Shown in pieces: positions 1-8,938 of a DNA stretch of 64,000 bases; the first letter of the stretch is position 1, and every line of letters begins with the position of its first letter. The translations under genes and the position numbers were made by a program. Origin of the DNA: Domibacillus indicus (lineage in GTDB: Bacteria; Bacillota; Bacilli; Bacillales; Domibacillaceae); assembly GCF_023715895.1 (NCBI RefSeq), contig NZ_JAMBOO010000004.1:345955-409954 (forward strand), read 5' to 3'. The notes beneath the pieces were generated by a model. The model had not been told where the DNA came from, searched no databases, and saw nothing but the letters and a program-made list of their open reading frames with translations.

Positions 1-30
1 CTGTTTTTTTGTGGGTTGGCTCGGCGCCTT

Positions 31-160
31 GGGCCGGAAAATAAAAATTTGGGCCGGAAAATAAAAATTTGGGCCGGAAAAATACCTGCCAGGGCCGGAA
101 AAGAAGGATTCCGGCCCTGACCGATGAAAATCCGGCCTAAATGAAAAAATTCCGGCCCAA
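31..160. repeat. GGCCGGAAA repeat cluster A
   Basis: Three head-to-tail copies of gggccggaaaataaaaattt start at 31, 51 and 71 (the third diverges after gggccggaaaaa). A fourth gggccggaaaa is at 92. Inverted copies (ccggccc or tccggcc) follow at 111, 131 and 151. The layout, forward copies followed by inverted copies, recurs in clusters B and C, so these look like one family of intergenic palindromic elements. The function is unknown; RNA hairpins or protein-binding sites are both possible. Confidence 0.85.
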
Positions 161-242
161 AAAGACGAACTTTGTAAAGAAATTGTAAATACGAATCGCA
201 TGATCAGAAAACCATGTATGATAAAGGAGAAAGGAGAGAGAA

Positions 243-1172
243 ATGAGAAAATCGATTTTACACGCAAAGTTAATGGCGCTGGATAATCGCCTGATCCGGC
301 CAAGAAAAGAAGTAAAAGAAGAGCTGGCAAGATGCGAGGCTGGTTTGGAAGGAGAAAGAAAATTGCTGTATTACCTATCCGAAATCGAAGGCTCTGCCAG
401 AGTTCTTCATGATATACGCCTTCCTTTTTCCACGGGTTATACCCATCTCCAAATGGATACCGTCGTAATTACACAGCAAATGATCTTCATTTTGGACGCC
501 AAGCATTTTAGCGGACGCCTTGTTTTCGACCGTTTAACGAGGCAGCTGAGAAGAGGAAATGTCACATATAATGACCCCATTACACAGGTGGTTCGCCACA
601 AGCGCGGATTAGAGCAGTGGCTGGATCAGCCAATCCCTATTATGGCTGCGGTCGTGCTAACCCACCCAAACGTCCGCATAGAAATCACTCCTCCGGATGC
701 CTTTGATCATTCACTCATCCTCTATGCGCAGGAAATCCCCGCAAAAGTCCACGATTTTCTTCAGGATAAACAAACCATTTTAACCAAACCGCAAGTATAC
801 AAAATCGCCAGTGAGCTTGAACGGCACAACAAGCCCTATGATCCGGATATCATGAAACAATTTCAGATTGAGCTTGGACACCTTTATACCGGCATCCAAT
901 GCCCGTATTGCCGATGCTGGTCGGTTGAACGCGTAAAAAGAAGATGGCTCTGCCGAAAGTGCAGCACTTCTTTAAAAAACCCGCATCTCCCGGCTTTGAA
1001 AGAATATGTGCGGCTGTTCGGCACAAAAGCGGTGAACAAACAAATCAGAGCCTTTACGGGCATCCAATCAGAATCAGTTGTTAAAAAATTATTGAGAAAG
1101 TGGGCCGTTGAAAAGAACGGAGATACAAAAGGGAGAGTATATCATCTGCCGGAAGAATGGAAATGGGAATAA
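243..1172 (+). CDS. NERD domain nuclease-like protein with C-terminal zinc ribbon
   Basis: The 309-residue cytoplasmic protein starts at an ATG behind a purine-rich AAGGAGAAAGGAGAG stretch. The N-terminal half fits the nuclease-related (NERD) domain: a GLEGER motif near residues 34-39, an aspartate at D72 (QMDTVVI) and D85-x-K87 in ILDAKHF, equivalent to the acidic and lysine residues of PD-(D/E)xK-type nucleases. The C-terminal part has a four-cysteine zinc ribbon (C220-x2-C223, C237-x2-C240) and a basic tail. NERD proteins are inferred to act on nucleic acid, but their substrate is generally unproven. The gene stands alone, between repeat clusters A and B, and converges with the glycosyltransferase gene to its right. 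No promoter could be picked with confidence. Confidence 0.82.
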   Translation: MRKSILHAKLMALDNRLIRPRKEVKEELARCEAGLEGERKLLYYLSEIEGSARVLHDIRLPFSTGYTHLQMDTVVITQQMIFILDAKHFSGRLVFDRLTRQLRRGNVTYNDPITQVVRHKRGLEQWLDQPIPIMAAVVLTHPNVRIEITPPDAFDHSLILYAQEIPAKVHDFLQDKQTILTKPQVYKIASELERHNKPYDPDIMKQFQIELGHLYTGIQCPYCRCWSVERVKRRWLCRKCSTSLKNPHLPALKEYVRLFGTKAVNKQIRAFTGIQSESVVKKLLRKWAVEKNGDTKGRVYHLPEEWKWE

Positions 1173-1185
1173 ACTATGCAGTCTT

Positions 1186-1300
1186 GAGCCGGAAAAAAGA
1201 AGTTTGGGCCGGAAAATAACTCGCTTGAGCCGGAAAAAGAAAATACCGGCCCTGGCAGACCAAAATCCGGCCCAAATGAAAAGTTTCCGGCCCAAACATG
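1186..1300. repeat. GGCCGGAAA repeat cluster B
   Basis: Forward copies lie near 1187 (gagccggaaaa), 1205 (gggccggaaaa) and 1228 (gagccggaaaa). Inverted copies lie near 1246 (ccggccctg), 1266 (tccggccca) and 1285 (ttccggccca). The order of three forward then three inverted copies matches cluster A. The cluster fills the gap between two convergent genes, just beyond the terminator of the leftward one. Confidence 0.85.
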
Positions 1301-1302
1301 AA

Positions 1303-1332
1303 AAAAGCCTCCCATTAAAGGGAAGCTTTATA
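1303..1332 (-). terminator. Rho-independent terminator of the csaB operon
   Basis: Read leftward, the sequence forms a stem aagcttccc / gggaggctt around a short loop, followed by six T. The hairpin overlaps the last codons of the leftward glycosyltransferase gene. Confidence 0.75.
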
Positions 1333-2481
1333 AATCGACTCGTATTTTTCGGCAGCTGCCGTATGTGAGTACTCATCTTCAATTTTTTTCCGGGCAGCCG
1401 CCGCATACTGGGCGCCTTTTTCCGGATGATCCAGCAATTCGATCATCGCGTCAGATAATTCTTCAACGTTTTTCTCTTCAACGAGGAGTCCATCGACGCC
1501 GTGGTTCACGATTTCTTTTAACCCGCCGACTGCGCAGGCGATCAATGGTGAGCCGGAGCCCATCGCTTCAAGAGCCGAAATCGAAGTGGCTTCTTCTACA
1601 CCGGCCGAGAATACGCTCGGTACAAGCACCACATCAGCCAATGCGTAATATTCTTTAATGACACTATGATCGACGGCACCAAGTAAGTGCACATTTTTCT
1701 CAATGCCGCGCTCTGCGATCAGGCGCTTCATTTCGTCCATCGCTTCACCGGTTCCGGCAAAAATCAGCTGAGCGTTCGGGTATTTCTCCAGTACCGGCGG
1801 GAACGAAAGAATCGGATAAATAACCCCGTTTTTCTTTGTTAAGCGGCGCGGTACGAAGAAAACAGGCGCTGTTGCATCCACGCCGTGCTTCTGGCGGTAA
1901 GCCGCTTTGTTCTCGGAATCCGGTTTAAAGTCATCGACATTAATGAAGTTGCGGATCGCCGTTCCATCAATGCCGGCTTCTTTTTTTACGTAATTTTTAA
2001 TACGGGTATCTACGGTAATGACCGCGCGTGTTTTCCGGTAGCCTTCACGCTCGACTTCCATCAGCTTGTCCGCATGCTTCGAGCCTTCTGCGACCGAGCC
2101 TTTGGAAATCCCTTCATACGTTAAGTAGCCATGAACAGTTGTAACGGTCGGTAAGCCTGCATTAATAGAAGCGCGCGTCGCGAACACATCCTGCGCATTG
2201 ACGATATCATACTTCGGGCAGTCCGGGCGCTTCAGCATTTCTTCTAGAAAAGCCTGGCGGCGCTCCAGCGTCCACACATAGCCGGCGCCAAGAGATGCTT
2301 TGTTTAAAAGAAATGATGGGCCGCGTGCGATAAAGTCACGCTTCCATTTCGGCACATCGCTAAAAGACAGCGTATCAACCTCATGGCCGCGTGCTTCAAG
2401 GCCAATTTTCAATGTCGCCATATGCGTCGACAATCCGCCAAGATGCGGGTAATCATACGAAGTAGCAAGTAAAATTTTCAC
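1315..2481 (-). CDS. glycosyltransferase family 4, cell-wall polymer locus
   Basis: The 388-residue protein begins at a GTG preceded by AAAGGAG nine bases upstream, inside the end of csaB. It has the two-domain GT-B layout: an N-terminal acceptor domain with the glycine-rich HLGGLSTHM motif near residue 15, and a C-terminal nucleotide-sugar domain with VFFVPRRLTKKNG, FAGTGEAMDEM and a GT4-type E-x7-E motif in VEEATSISALEAMGSG. It is therefore a retaining transferase using a nucleotide sugar; donor and acceptor cannot be read. It lies two bases downstream of csaB in one transcript, so a role in building or decorating the secondary cell-wall polymer is inferred. There is no signal peptide; the protein should be cytosolic or peripheral to the membrane. 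Confidence 0.85.
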   Translation of the reverse strand: MKILLATSYDYPHLGGLSTHMATLKIGLEARGHEVDTLSFSDVPKWKRDFIARGPSFLLNKASLGAGYVWTLERRQAFLEEMLKRPDCPKYDIVNAQDVFATRASINAGLPTVTTVHGYLTYEGISKGSVAEGSKHADKLMEVEREGYRKTRAVITVDTRIKNYVKKEAGIDGTAIRNFINVDDFKPDSENKAAYRQKHGVDATAPVFFVPRRLTKKNGVIYPILSFPPVLEKYPNAQLIFAGTGEAMDEMKRLIAERGIEKNVHLLGAVDHSVIKEYYALADVVLVPSVFSAGVEEATSISALEAMGSGSPLIACAVGGLKEIVNHGVDGLLVEEKNVEELSDAMIELLDHPEKGAQYAAAARKKIEDEYSHTAAAEKYESIYKASL

Positions 2482-2483
2482 GT

Positions 2484-3605
2484 TTATGATCTCCTTTTAG
2501 ATCCGAACTTTTCTTTTAACAAGTCTAAATTCCGTAACGCTTCGCGGCGAAGCTCGACTACGTTTGGCGCGATCACCGCCTGTGCCTCTTTCTTATGGTC
2601 AAGCAGGTACAGCGCGTTTTCGAGCATTTTTTCCTGGTCGATTTCACCAAGGCGGAATGAGTAATCCCACATGCCGGAGCGCTTCAGGAAGCTTTCCACT
2701 TTTTTATCGTAGCTGAGGCCAAGGTGCGGCACGTTTGACAGCGCGGCGAAAATAAGCGCGTGCAAACGCAGGCCGAACGTTAAATCCGAACGGCGGATAA
2801 AGTTTAAAAATTCCTCCGGTGAAAAATGAGAACCAAGCATCATCGTTTTGTCCGCATGCTTCATTTTAGACATGACATCTTCAGAAGCCGGCACGTCGTA
2901 TTTTCCTTCCATCGGCACGAATACCGGTGTAACGCCGCGGCGTTCAATCAGTTCATCGAGCACATACGCCATTTTTTCAATGTAGTCCGGATGGTCAAAC
3001 CAAGGACGCACCGTTACGGCTACAATTTTCTCATCGCCTTTTAATGGAAGAGTGTTGTACGCAATATCTTCTTCCTTCGATTGAAACGCAAATACGATAT
3101 CAGCCGTCACAACAGATTCCGGGCGGTTAACCCCTAATGAATGAAGGTAATCTTTCGAATACTGGTCACGCACCGTTACAAAGTCCGCCATGTTCGCAAA
3201 TACCTTCATTAAAATTTTGCCCCATGTTGAGGTAACCGGTCCAATACCTTGAGAGAAAAACATGACTTTTGCCCCGCAGAGTTTAGCCAAAAAGACAATT
3301 AGCAAATAATAAGGAAGCGGGCCGAATAAAAACTTCGTCGGATACGAATCCTGAAGCAGACCGCCGCCGCCGGAAATGAGCAGGTCGGCTTTACGGAGCG
3401 CTTTTACTTTTTCTTTATTGTCATGACGCCAGCCGCGGTAAAAGGACTTTACGTTATGCTCTTTCGCTGTTTTGTCTGGTGACAGGGAAAACACCGTAAT
3501 ATCGGGATTGTCGAGCTCTGTGCGCAGATTATCGACAATCGACTTTAAAATCGCTTCATCGCCCGTGTTGCCAAGGCCATAGAAGCCGGAAATCACAATT
3601 TTCAA
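2484..3605 (-). CDS. csaB: CsaB-type polysaccharide pyruvyltransferase
   Basis: The 373-residue protein starts at TTG with GAGGAGGAA just upstream. It carries polysaccharide pyruvyltransferase hallmarks: N-terminal GFYGLGNTGDEAIL, the glycine cluster LLISGGGG (residues 76-82), a conserved FFSQGIGPV, and a C-terminal RLHALIFAALSNVP segment with SYDKKV. In Bacillus anthracis and relatives CsaB transfers pyruvate from phosphoenolpyruvate to the secondary cell-wall polysaccharide, making the ligand that SLH domains bind. The large number of SLH genes in this window supports the same role here. It is the first gene of a two-gene leftward operon, divergent from the tagA-like gene, and has its own promoter. 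Confidence 0.93.
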   Translation of the reverse strand: MKIVISGFYGLGNTGDEAILKSIVDNLRTELDNPDITVFSLSPDKTAKEHNVKSFYRGWRHDNKEKVKALRKADLLISGGGGLLQDSYPTKFLFGPLPYYLLIVFLAKLCGAKVMFFSQGIGPVTSTWGKILMKVFANMADFVTVRDQYSKDYLHSLGVNRPESVVTADIVFAFQSKEEDIAYNTLPLKGDEKIVAVTVRPWFDHPDYIEKMAYVLDELIERRGVTPVFVPMEGKYDVPASEDVMSKMKHADKTMMLGSHFSPEEFLNFIRRSDLTFGLRLHALIFAALSNVPHLGLSYDKKVESFLKRSGMWDYSFRLGEIDQEKMLENALYLLDHKKEAQAVIAPNVVELRREALRNLDLLKEKFGSKRRS

Positions 3606-3638
3606 AGGTTCTTCCTCCTCGAGAATATATCTTGTAAA

Positions 3639-3667
3639 ATTCTATCACTTGTAACGTGTAGAGTAAA
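3639..3667 (-). promoter_or_regulatory. SigA-type promoter of csaB
   Basis: On the minus strand TTTACT (complement of 3662-3667) is followed after 17 bp by TAGAAT (complement of 3639-3644) with an upstream TG, giving an extended -10. It lies about 35-60 bp ahead of the csaB TTG start. Confidence 0.65.
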
Positions 3668-3780
3668 ATGTTTCTTGAAGCGGCGCGGGCTGAATCGAAA
3701 ATCGACCGAAAAGTCCTAATTCCCTGCCAGAAAAAGAAGGGATGCCCTTTATTCGACAAAAAACCGGTTCATTCAACGGG

Positions 3781-3809
3781 ATGCACCCTTTCCGAAAATC
3801 TGCTATACT
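3781..3809 (+). promoter_or_regulatory. extended -10 promoter of the tagA-like operon
   Basis: TGCTATACT at 3801-3809 is a good extended -10 (TGnTATAAT); the -35 region is weak. Transcription would start near 3816, which rules out the in-frame ATG at 3742 and supports the ATG at 3850 as the start of the tagA-like gene. Confidence 0.55.
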
Positions 3810-3849
3810 AAGAAAATTGAAAGCAAACGGAATAGAGGCTGGTAAGAGA

Positions 3850-4569
3850 ATGAAGGAAACATATCTTGGCGTGGATGTCTCGCCTTTAACATATGACCAA
3901 ATTATCGCATCCCTCCGCGAGCGTATGGAGAAGCAGCAGCAGTCGACGATTATCGCGGTCAATCCGGAAAAAGTGATTGCCGCAAATCAAAACGACCAGG
4001 TAAAGCAGCTGATCAATTCGTCCACGTTTCAAATCGCGGACGGCGTCGGCATTCTTCTTGCGTCTAAATTAAAGGGAGGACGCATCACATCGCGTGTAAC
4101 CGGTGTGGACATGATGGCCCGCCTGCTTCACTTTGCCGCAGAAGAAGGGCATCCGGTTTATTTTTACGGAGCGAAGGAAGAAGTTGTCACAAAAGCGATC
4201 GAAAATATAAAGAAAACAAATCCGGGACTTGTCGTTGCGGGATACACGAACGGCTATGAAAAGAATGAAGAAGCACTAGTGCGCCGCATTCACGAAAGCG
4301 GTGCGCGCCTGCTGTTTGTGGCGCTTGGCAGCCCGAAGCAGGAGCTGTGGATTCAGCGCAATATGCCGAACCTGCCGAATGTTCTTGTGTTTCAAGGCGT
4401 CGGCGGAAGCTTTGACGTGTTCTCGGGAATGGTCAAGCGTGCACCTGCCGCATTCCGCAAAGCAGGGCTTGAATGGCTGTACCGTCTCGGCTCTGATCCG
4501 AAACGAATCAAACGCCAAATGAATTTACCGCGCTTTTTAGTGCGCGTGTTAATAACTAAAGGGAGATAA
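3850..4569 (+). CDS. tagA: WecG/TagA/CpsF family glycosyltransferase
   Basis: From the ATG at 3850 the protein has 239 residues, normal for the GT26 (WecG/TagA/CpsF) family; a longer reading from 3742 would begin upstream of the promoter. Family motifs are visible: the QIADGVGILLASKL segment, TGVDMM, FYGAKEEV, and VALGSPKQELWI with the following FQGVGGSFDV. Family members transfer N-acetylmannosamine (or its acid) from UDP to a lipid-linked GlcNAc during synthesis of wall polymer. The dehydrogenase gene directly downstream, apparently specific for UDP-ManNAc, supports a ManNAc or ManNAc-uronate donor. It heads a four-gene rightward operon divergent from csaB. Confidence 0.88.
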   Translation: MKETYLGVDVSPLTYDQIIASLRERMEKQQQSTIIAVNPEKVIAANQNDQVKQLINSSTFQIADGVGILLASKLKGGRITSRVTGVDMMARLLHFAAEEGHPVYFYGAKEEVVTKAIENIKKTNPGLVVAGYTNGYEKNEEALVRRIHESGARLLFVALGSPKQELWIQRNMPNLPNVLVFQGVGGSFDVFSGMVKRAPAAFRKAGLEWLYRLGSDPKRIKRQMNLPRFLVRVLITKGR

Positions 4570-4572
4570 GTC

Positions 4573-5844
4573 ATGAAAAAATCAATCTGTGTTGTCGGCC
4601 TGGGCTACATTGGGCTTCCGACAGCGGTTATGTTTGCGAACCACGGCCATACGGTTTATGGCGTAGATGTAAATGAAAAAGCAGTCAATATGATTAACGA
4701 AAAGCAATTGCATATTGAAGAAAACGGCTTGCAGGAGCGTCTGGAAAAAGCGATCGATGCAGGTTTGTTCTCGGCTTCTACAAAGCCGCGCAAAGCAGAC
4801 GTCTTTATCATTGCCGTACCATCTCCAATTATGCCGGACAAAACGGCGAACCTGGAATACGTACGCGAAGCGACCGCTTCTGTTGTGCCATACCTTGAAA
4901 AAGGCAACCTGGTGATTTTGGAATCAACGGTTCCGCCTCGTACGGTGCAGGATGTGATGATACCGGAGCTTGTGAAGTCAGGCCTTGAGATCGGCACAGA
5001 ATTGTTTGTTTCTCACTCACCGGAACGCGTTATTCCTGGCCGCGTGTTTGAAGAGCTTGTGTCAAATGACCGGATCATCGGCGGCTACACGCCGGAATCG
5101 GCCCACCAGACAAAAGAGCTGTACAAATCGTTTGTAAAAGGGCAAATGCACGAAACAGATGCCACAACGGCAGAGCTTGTGAAAGTCATGGAAAACACAT
5201 ACCGTGACATTAACATTGCGTTTGCGAACGAGCTGGCAAAACTGGCAGAGACTCTTGGCGTTAACATTTGGGAAGCGATTAAGCTTGCCAACTACCACCC
5301 GCGTGTAAACGTGCATGAGCCAGGTCCTGGTGTTGGCGGCCACTGCATCGCGGTTGATCCGTGGTTCTTAGTCGAGCTTGCGCCGGAAACCGCACAAATG
5401 ATTCATCTTGCACGTAAGACAAACGACGGCATGCCGGGCTACACAGCTCAAATGACAGCGAGCATTTTGGACGCGAAAGGCATTAAAGATCCGAAAGTGG
5501 CCGTATTTGGCCTTGCCTTCAAAGGCAACATTGACGATATGCGCGAAAGCCCGTCAATGGATGTGATTGAAGCAATGCGCGAACGCGGCATCGAGTTGAG
5601 CGCCTATGATCCGCATATTAAAGAAAACAATATTCCGGAGCAGGTGCAGTCGCAGGAAGAAGCACTGCAGGATGCATCGGCGATCCTAATCCTGACCAAC
5701 CATAATAAATTTAAAGAGATTTACCCGACAACACTTTCGAATATGAAAAACAAAATCGTCATCGACACGAAAAACTGCATTGACCGCGCGACGTGGGAAT
5801 CGGCTGGCTTTGACGTGTACGTGCTCGGCGATTCGAAAAACTAA
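4573..5844 (+). CDS. wecC: UDP-N-acetyl-D-mannosamine dehydrogenase (WecC-like)
   Basis: The 423-residue protein is a UDP-sugar 6-dehydrogenase: N-terminal NAD-binding [10 protein letters not shown] (residues 7-16), the [10 protein letters not shown] region, and the catalytic cysteine C258 in [15 protein letters not shown]. The [12 protein letters not shown] stretch before the cysteine is typical of the UDP-ManNAc (WecC) branch rather than UDP-glucose dehydrogenases. The product would be UDP-ManNAc uronic acid, a known component of secondary cell-wall polymers. Start ATG at 4573, three bases after the tagA-like stop, with AAAGGGAGATAAG as ribosome binding site. Substrate choice is inferred from motifs and neighbours. 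Confidence 0.85.
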   Translation: MKKSICVVGLGYIGLPTAVMFANHGHTVYGVDVNEKAVNMINEKQLHIEENGLQERLEKAIDAGLFSASTKPRKADVFIIAVPSPIMPDKTANLEYVREATASVVPYLEKGNLVILESTVPPRTVQDVMIPELVKSGLEIGTELFVSHSPERVIPGRVFEELVSNDRIIGGYTPESAHQTKELYKSFVKGQMHETDATTAELVKVMENTYRDINIAFANELAKLAETLGVNIWEAIKLANYHPRVNVHEPGPGVGGHCIAVDPWFLVELAPETAQMIHLARKTNDGMPGYTAQMTASILDAKGIKDPKVAVFGLAFKGNIDDMRESPSMDVIEAMRERGIELSAYDPHIKENNIPEQVQSQEEALQDASAILILTNHNKFKEIYPTTLSNMKNKIVIDTKNCIDRATWESAGFDVYVLGDSKN

Positions 5845-5858
5845 AGGGAGAGTTCGTC

Positions 5859-6734
5859 ATGAAAAAAGTACGCAAAGCCATTATTCCGGCAGCGGGGCTC
5901 GGCACCCGCTTTCTGCCGGCAACCAAAGCGATGCCGAAAGAAATGCTGCCGATTGTTGACAAGCCGACGATTCAATATATCGTCGATGAAGCAATCGCAT
6001 CCGGCATTGAAGATATTATTATCGTAACCGGCAAAGACAAGCGTGCCATCGAAGATCATTTCGACTCCGCGCCGCTTCTCGAGCATAAGCTGGAAGAAAA
6101 GCAAAAGTTCGAGCTGCTGCAGGAAGTAAAGGACTCGGGCAAAGTCGATATTCACTACATCCGCCAAAAAGCGCCGCTTGGCCTTGGCCATGCCGTCTGG
6201 ACGGCACGCAAGTTTATCGGTGACGAGCCGTTTGCCGTGCTGTTGGGGGATGATATCGTCCAGGCGGACAAACCGTGCCTCGGGCAGATGATCGAGCAAT
6301 ACGAAGAAACCGGCTCATCCGTGATTGGCGTGATGGAAGTGCCGCCGTCCGAAACGCACCGCTACGGCATTATCGACCCGTCTGAACAGGTTGGCCGCCG
6401 CTACAAAGTAAACAAGTTTGTGGAAAAACCGAAGCAGGGCACAGCGCCATCTAATATGGCGATTATCGGCCGCTACGTGTTTACGCCGGAAATTTTCAAT
6501 TACCTGGGCGAGCTTGAAATCGGTGCAGGCGGAGAAATCCAGCTGACGGACGCCATTGAAAAGCTGAATACGATTCAGTCTGTATACGGCTACGAAATTG
6601 ACGGAAATCGCTATGATGTCGGTGAAAAGCAGGGCTTTGTGGAAACGACGATTGAATTCGCCCTCCAGCGTCCGGACCTTCGGGAAGGACTGCTTGATTA
6701 TATGGAACAAAAACTGCGGGAGTACCGGAAATGA
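5859..6734 (+). CDS. galU: UTP-glucose-1-phosphate uridylyltransferase
   Basis: The 291-residue protein has the full GalU signature: [20 protein letters not shown] at residues 8-27, followed by [18 protein letters not shown], the [11 protein letters not shown] segment, LLGDDI and the [22 protein letters not shown] region. It makes UDP-glucose for polymer and lipoteichoic acid synthesis. It follows the dehydrogenase by 14 bases with AAAGGGAGAG as ribosome binding site, and overlaps the next transferase gene by four bases, so it is translated within the same operon. Confidence 0.95.
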   Translation: MKKVRKAIIPAAGLGTRFLPATKAMPKEMLPIVDKPTIQYIVDEAIASGIEDIIIVTGKDKRAIEDHFDSAPLLEHKLEEKQKFELLQEVKDSGKVDIHYIRQKAPLGLGHAVWTARKFIGDEPFAVLLGDDIVQADKPCLGQMIEQYEETGSSVIGVMEVPPSETHRYGIIDPSEQVGRRYKVNKFVEKPKQGTAPSNMAIIGRYVFTPEIFNYLGELEIGAGGEIQLTDAIEKLNTIQSVYGYEIDGNRYDVGEKQGFVETTIEFALQRPDLREGLLDYMEQKLREYRK

Positions 6735-7825
6735 AGCGTATTTTGCTTGCCGCGAACATGTACCCGAATGCCCAGTTTCCAAGCTACGGCGTGTTCGTGC
6801 AAAACACCGAGCGCATCCTGAAAAACGGCGGCTTTGAAGTCGACCGGGTTGTGCTTGAAAAAAAGACATCAAAAGCGGCGAAAGCCATTGGCTACGCATC
6901 GTATTATGCGAATCTCGTACGTCAAGGCATGTCCGGCCGCTATGATGCTATCTATGTTCACTATGCGTCGCACAACGCACTGCCGCTGCTGCTTTTAAAG
7001 CGGTTAAAGCCTTCAGTACGCATTGTGACGAACGTTCACGGAAGTGACGTCGTGCCGGAAGTGCCGTCCCAGGAAAAATACCAGCCATATGTGAAGCAGC
7101 TGCTTGAGCAGTCTGCGCTCATTATTACGCCGTCTCACTATTACGAATCACTTGTAAAAGAAAAGTACGGCGTGCAGACACCCGTGGCTGTTTTCCCGTC
7201 CGGCGGCGTAAACAAAGACGTGTTTCATCCGAAGGAGCGGGCACAGGCGCTGTCCGAGCTCCAGTTGGATCCTTCTTACCGCTACATAGGCTATGTCGGC
7301 CGTTTGGACGTCGGCAAAGGCTGGGACCATTATTTGCATGCCATTAAGCGGTATGTGGATGAAAAACCGGATCACGGAACGAAATTTATCGCAGTCGGCT
7401 CCGGCAAAGATGAAGCGGCTTTTAAAGAGCTTGTGGCCGAGCTTGGCATCGGGGATGTGGTCATCCACTACCCATTAATGAAGCAATCCGGCCTTGCCAA
7501 TGTGTATAATGCCGTGGAAGCCTTTGTGTTTCCGACGACGCGTAAGGGCGAAAGCCTCGGCCTTGTCGGCCTGGAAGCAATGGCGTGCCGCACGCCGATT
7601 ATCGCCAGCGCGATCGGCGGCATTCTAGATTACGTGAAGCCAGGCGAAAACAGCTGGCTGTTCGAGCCGGGCAACCCGGAAGAGCTGAAAGAAGCCCTTC
7701 TTGCGTTTGACGACCTCCAGCAGGCGGAGCGCGACCGAGTCGCCGAAGCAGCGTATCAGACGGCGCTTGAATACGAAGAATCGGCTGTTCAGCCTAAATT
7801 AATTTCTATTTTTAAAGAATTGTAA
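6731..7825 (+). CDS. glycosyltransferase family 4 (TuaC-like)
   Basis: The 364-residue GT-B transferase opens with [20 protein letters not shown], a start seen in TuaC-like enzymes. It has [10 protein letters not shown] in the N-terminal domain and [14 protein letters not shown] plus the E-x7-E motif ([15 protein letters not shown]) in the C-terminal domain. ATG overlaps galU by four bases. It is the last gene of the operon, followed by a strong terminator. It probably extends or starts a branch of the wall polymer; the donor sugar is not readable. Confidence 0.85.
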   Translation: MKRILLAANMYPNAQFPSYGVFVQNTERILKNGGFEVDRVVLEKKTSKAAKAIGYASYYANLVRQGMSGRYDAIYVHYASHNALPLLLLKRLKPSVRIVTNVHGSDVVPEVPSQEKYQPYVKQLLEQSALIITPSHYYESLVKEKYGVQTPVAVFPSGGVNKDVFHPKERAQALSELQLDPSYRYIGYVGRLDVGKGWDHYLHAIKRYVDEKPDHGTKFIAVGSGKDEAAFKELVAELGIGDVVIHYPLMKQSGLANVYNAVEAFVFPTTRKGESLGLVGLEAMACRTPIIASAIGGILDYVKPGENSWLFEPGNPEELKEALLAFDDLQQAERDRVAEAAYQTALEYEESAVQPKLISIFKEL

Positions 7826-7831
7826 TATTTT

Positions 7832-7865
7832 GCTCTGTCCCATTTAACGGGACAGGGCTTTTTTT
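7832..7865 (+). terminator. terminator of the tagA-galU operon
   Basis: Stem gctctgtccc / gggacagggc with a 7-base loop, followed by seven T. Confidence 0.9.
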
Positions 7866-8163
7866 ATGAAAAATTTTTTGTTGTAAAGGCAGTAAAGGTT
7901 TTCTGAAAATAGGAAAAAAAGCAGGGACGTGTTCTGTCTAATATATTGAACGGATTGTCAAATAGATTAAGTGCAGGAAAGAAAAATAAGGAATTGTATA
8001 GAAGTAAAAACTAATAAATTCCATAAACGAGTAATTATAGTTTATTTTAATTCATTATGTTTATTTTACCTGTAATAATAGGGTATATGCTGTAAAGTAA
8101 TTGTTATTTTTTCGTAGTATTTAGGTTATTTCATAAATTTGAAAAAGGAGGTTTTGTTACAAA

Positions 8164-8410
8164 GGGAAATCAGTGAAACAATTGGCATCACAGCAAAACG
8201 TAACACGAAGAGAAGCAGCCCTATGCTGGCGAGAGCATATGTGATTGGCACAACATAAAGAAAGAGGCTTACCGATGTATTAAACTGCTGCTAGCGGCTG
8301 TCAGTCCATTGTTGAAAGCGGAATCATATTCAGTGAAGATAAGGATTTATTCGAAACGAAAGACCAGATCACACGCAGTAAATTTGCGGTTTTCCTTAAT
8401 GGTTTTGTAA
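8164..8410 (+). pseudogene. decayed SLH-domain protein gene
   Basis: An AAAGGAGG ribosome-binding-like site at 8143 is followed by reading-frame fragments of SLH domains. Near 8200 the translation VTRREAAL, with a frame change to LARAYVIG, matches the TR-x-E/Q core of an SLH repeat. At 8318-8407 the fragment GIIFSEDKDLFETKDQ then ITRSKFAVFLNG is a clear second SLH end, closest in shape to the third SLH repeat of the S-layer gene downstream. Stops and frame changes separate the pieces, so this is a dead gene. Confidence 0.7.
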
Positions 8411-8757
8411 ATATACACCTTAGTACCGACGTTTTAAGAAGGTAACGGGCGGAGAGCTGCTTGATATAGAAGCTGCTGTTAACCGCGATTGAGAAGAGTT
8501 AAACAGATCTGTTCGCAGTACGAAACGACCACATGACTAATGACACAAGCAGATATTGACCGTGGATACGTAGAAGTCATATTGACCGATAAAAGTCTTG
8601 GAGAGCGGCTGTTAGTCGGCCTGCTTTACAGTGTTAAAGGGCATGGAAGTTTATTTTATGTAAGTATTAGATTTTTAACCTTTTTATGGGAAAAAAGCTG
8701 ATTTGGCGAGGCTTTTGTTGGACGAAAAAGCTTTTTTTGATGTCGTAAAAATATAAC

Positions 8758-8784
8758 TAAATAATCATGAAAACGTGCCGATAA
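8758..8784 (+). promoter_or_regulatory. SigD-type promoter
   Basis: TAAA at 8758-8761, a 15 bp spacer, and GCCGATAA at 8777-8784 match the B. subtilis SigD consensus (TAAA-N15-GCCGATAT) except for the last base. No gene starts within 400 bp other than the S-layer gene at 9245, so it could add a SigD transcript to that gene or be a relic of the lost neighbour. Confidence 0.6.
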
Positions 8785-8909
8785 TAACAAAGAACCATAT
8801 GCAGAAGTTTAAGAGAATTGCAACATCGCTGTAATCTCTCAGCCTATGCCCCGCCTGGTTTCAAAGGAGATATGCAACAAAAATGACAAATCTTATAGGG
8901 GAAAAAACT

Positions 8910-8938
8910 TTAATTTTACCTAGCATATGGTATATAAT
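8910..8938 (+). promoter_or_regulatory. SigA-type promoter of the S-layer gene
   Basis: A consensus TATAAT at 8933-8938 has a weak -35 (ttaatt) about 17 bp upstream. It would give a leader of about 300 nt before the ATG at 9245, and long leaders are common for S-layer mRNAs. Confidence 0.55.

Noticed and set aside
31..90. CRISPR-like direct repeats
   Set aside because: The 20 bp repeats are head-to-tail without unique spacers and are followed by inverted copies, and there are no cas genes. A palindromic intergenic element fits better.
3742..3849. N-terminal extension of the tagA-like protein
   Set aside because: The extended -10 at 3801-3809 lies inside it, and the family's normal start matches ATG 3850.
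8160..8260. possible third c-di-GMP riboswitch before the dead SLH gene
   Set aside because: Some GCAAAAC-like text is present, but the TAA segment and tetraloop-receptor arm are missing, and the stretch reads better as SLH coding debris.
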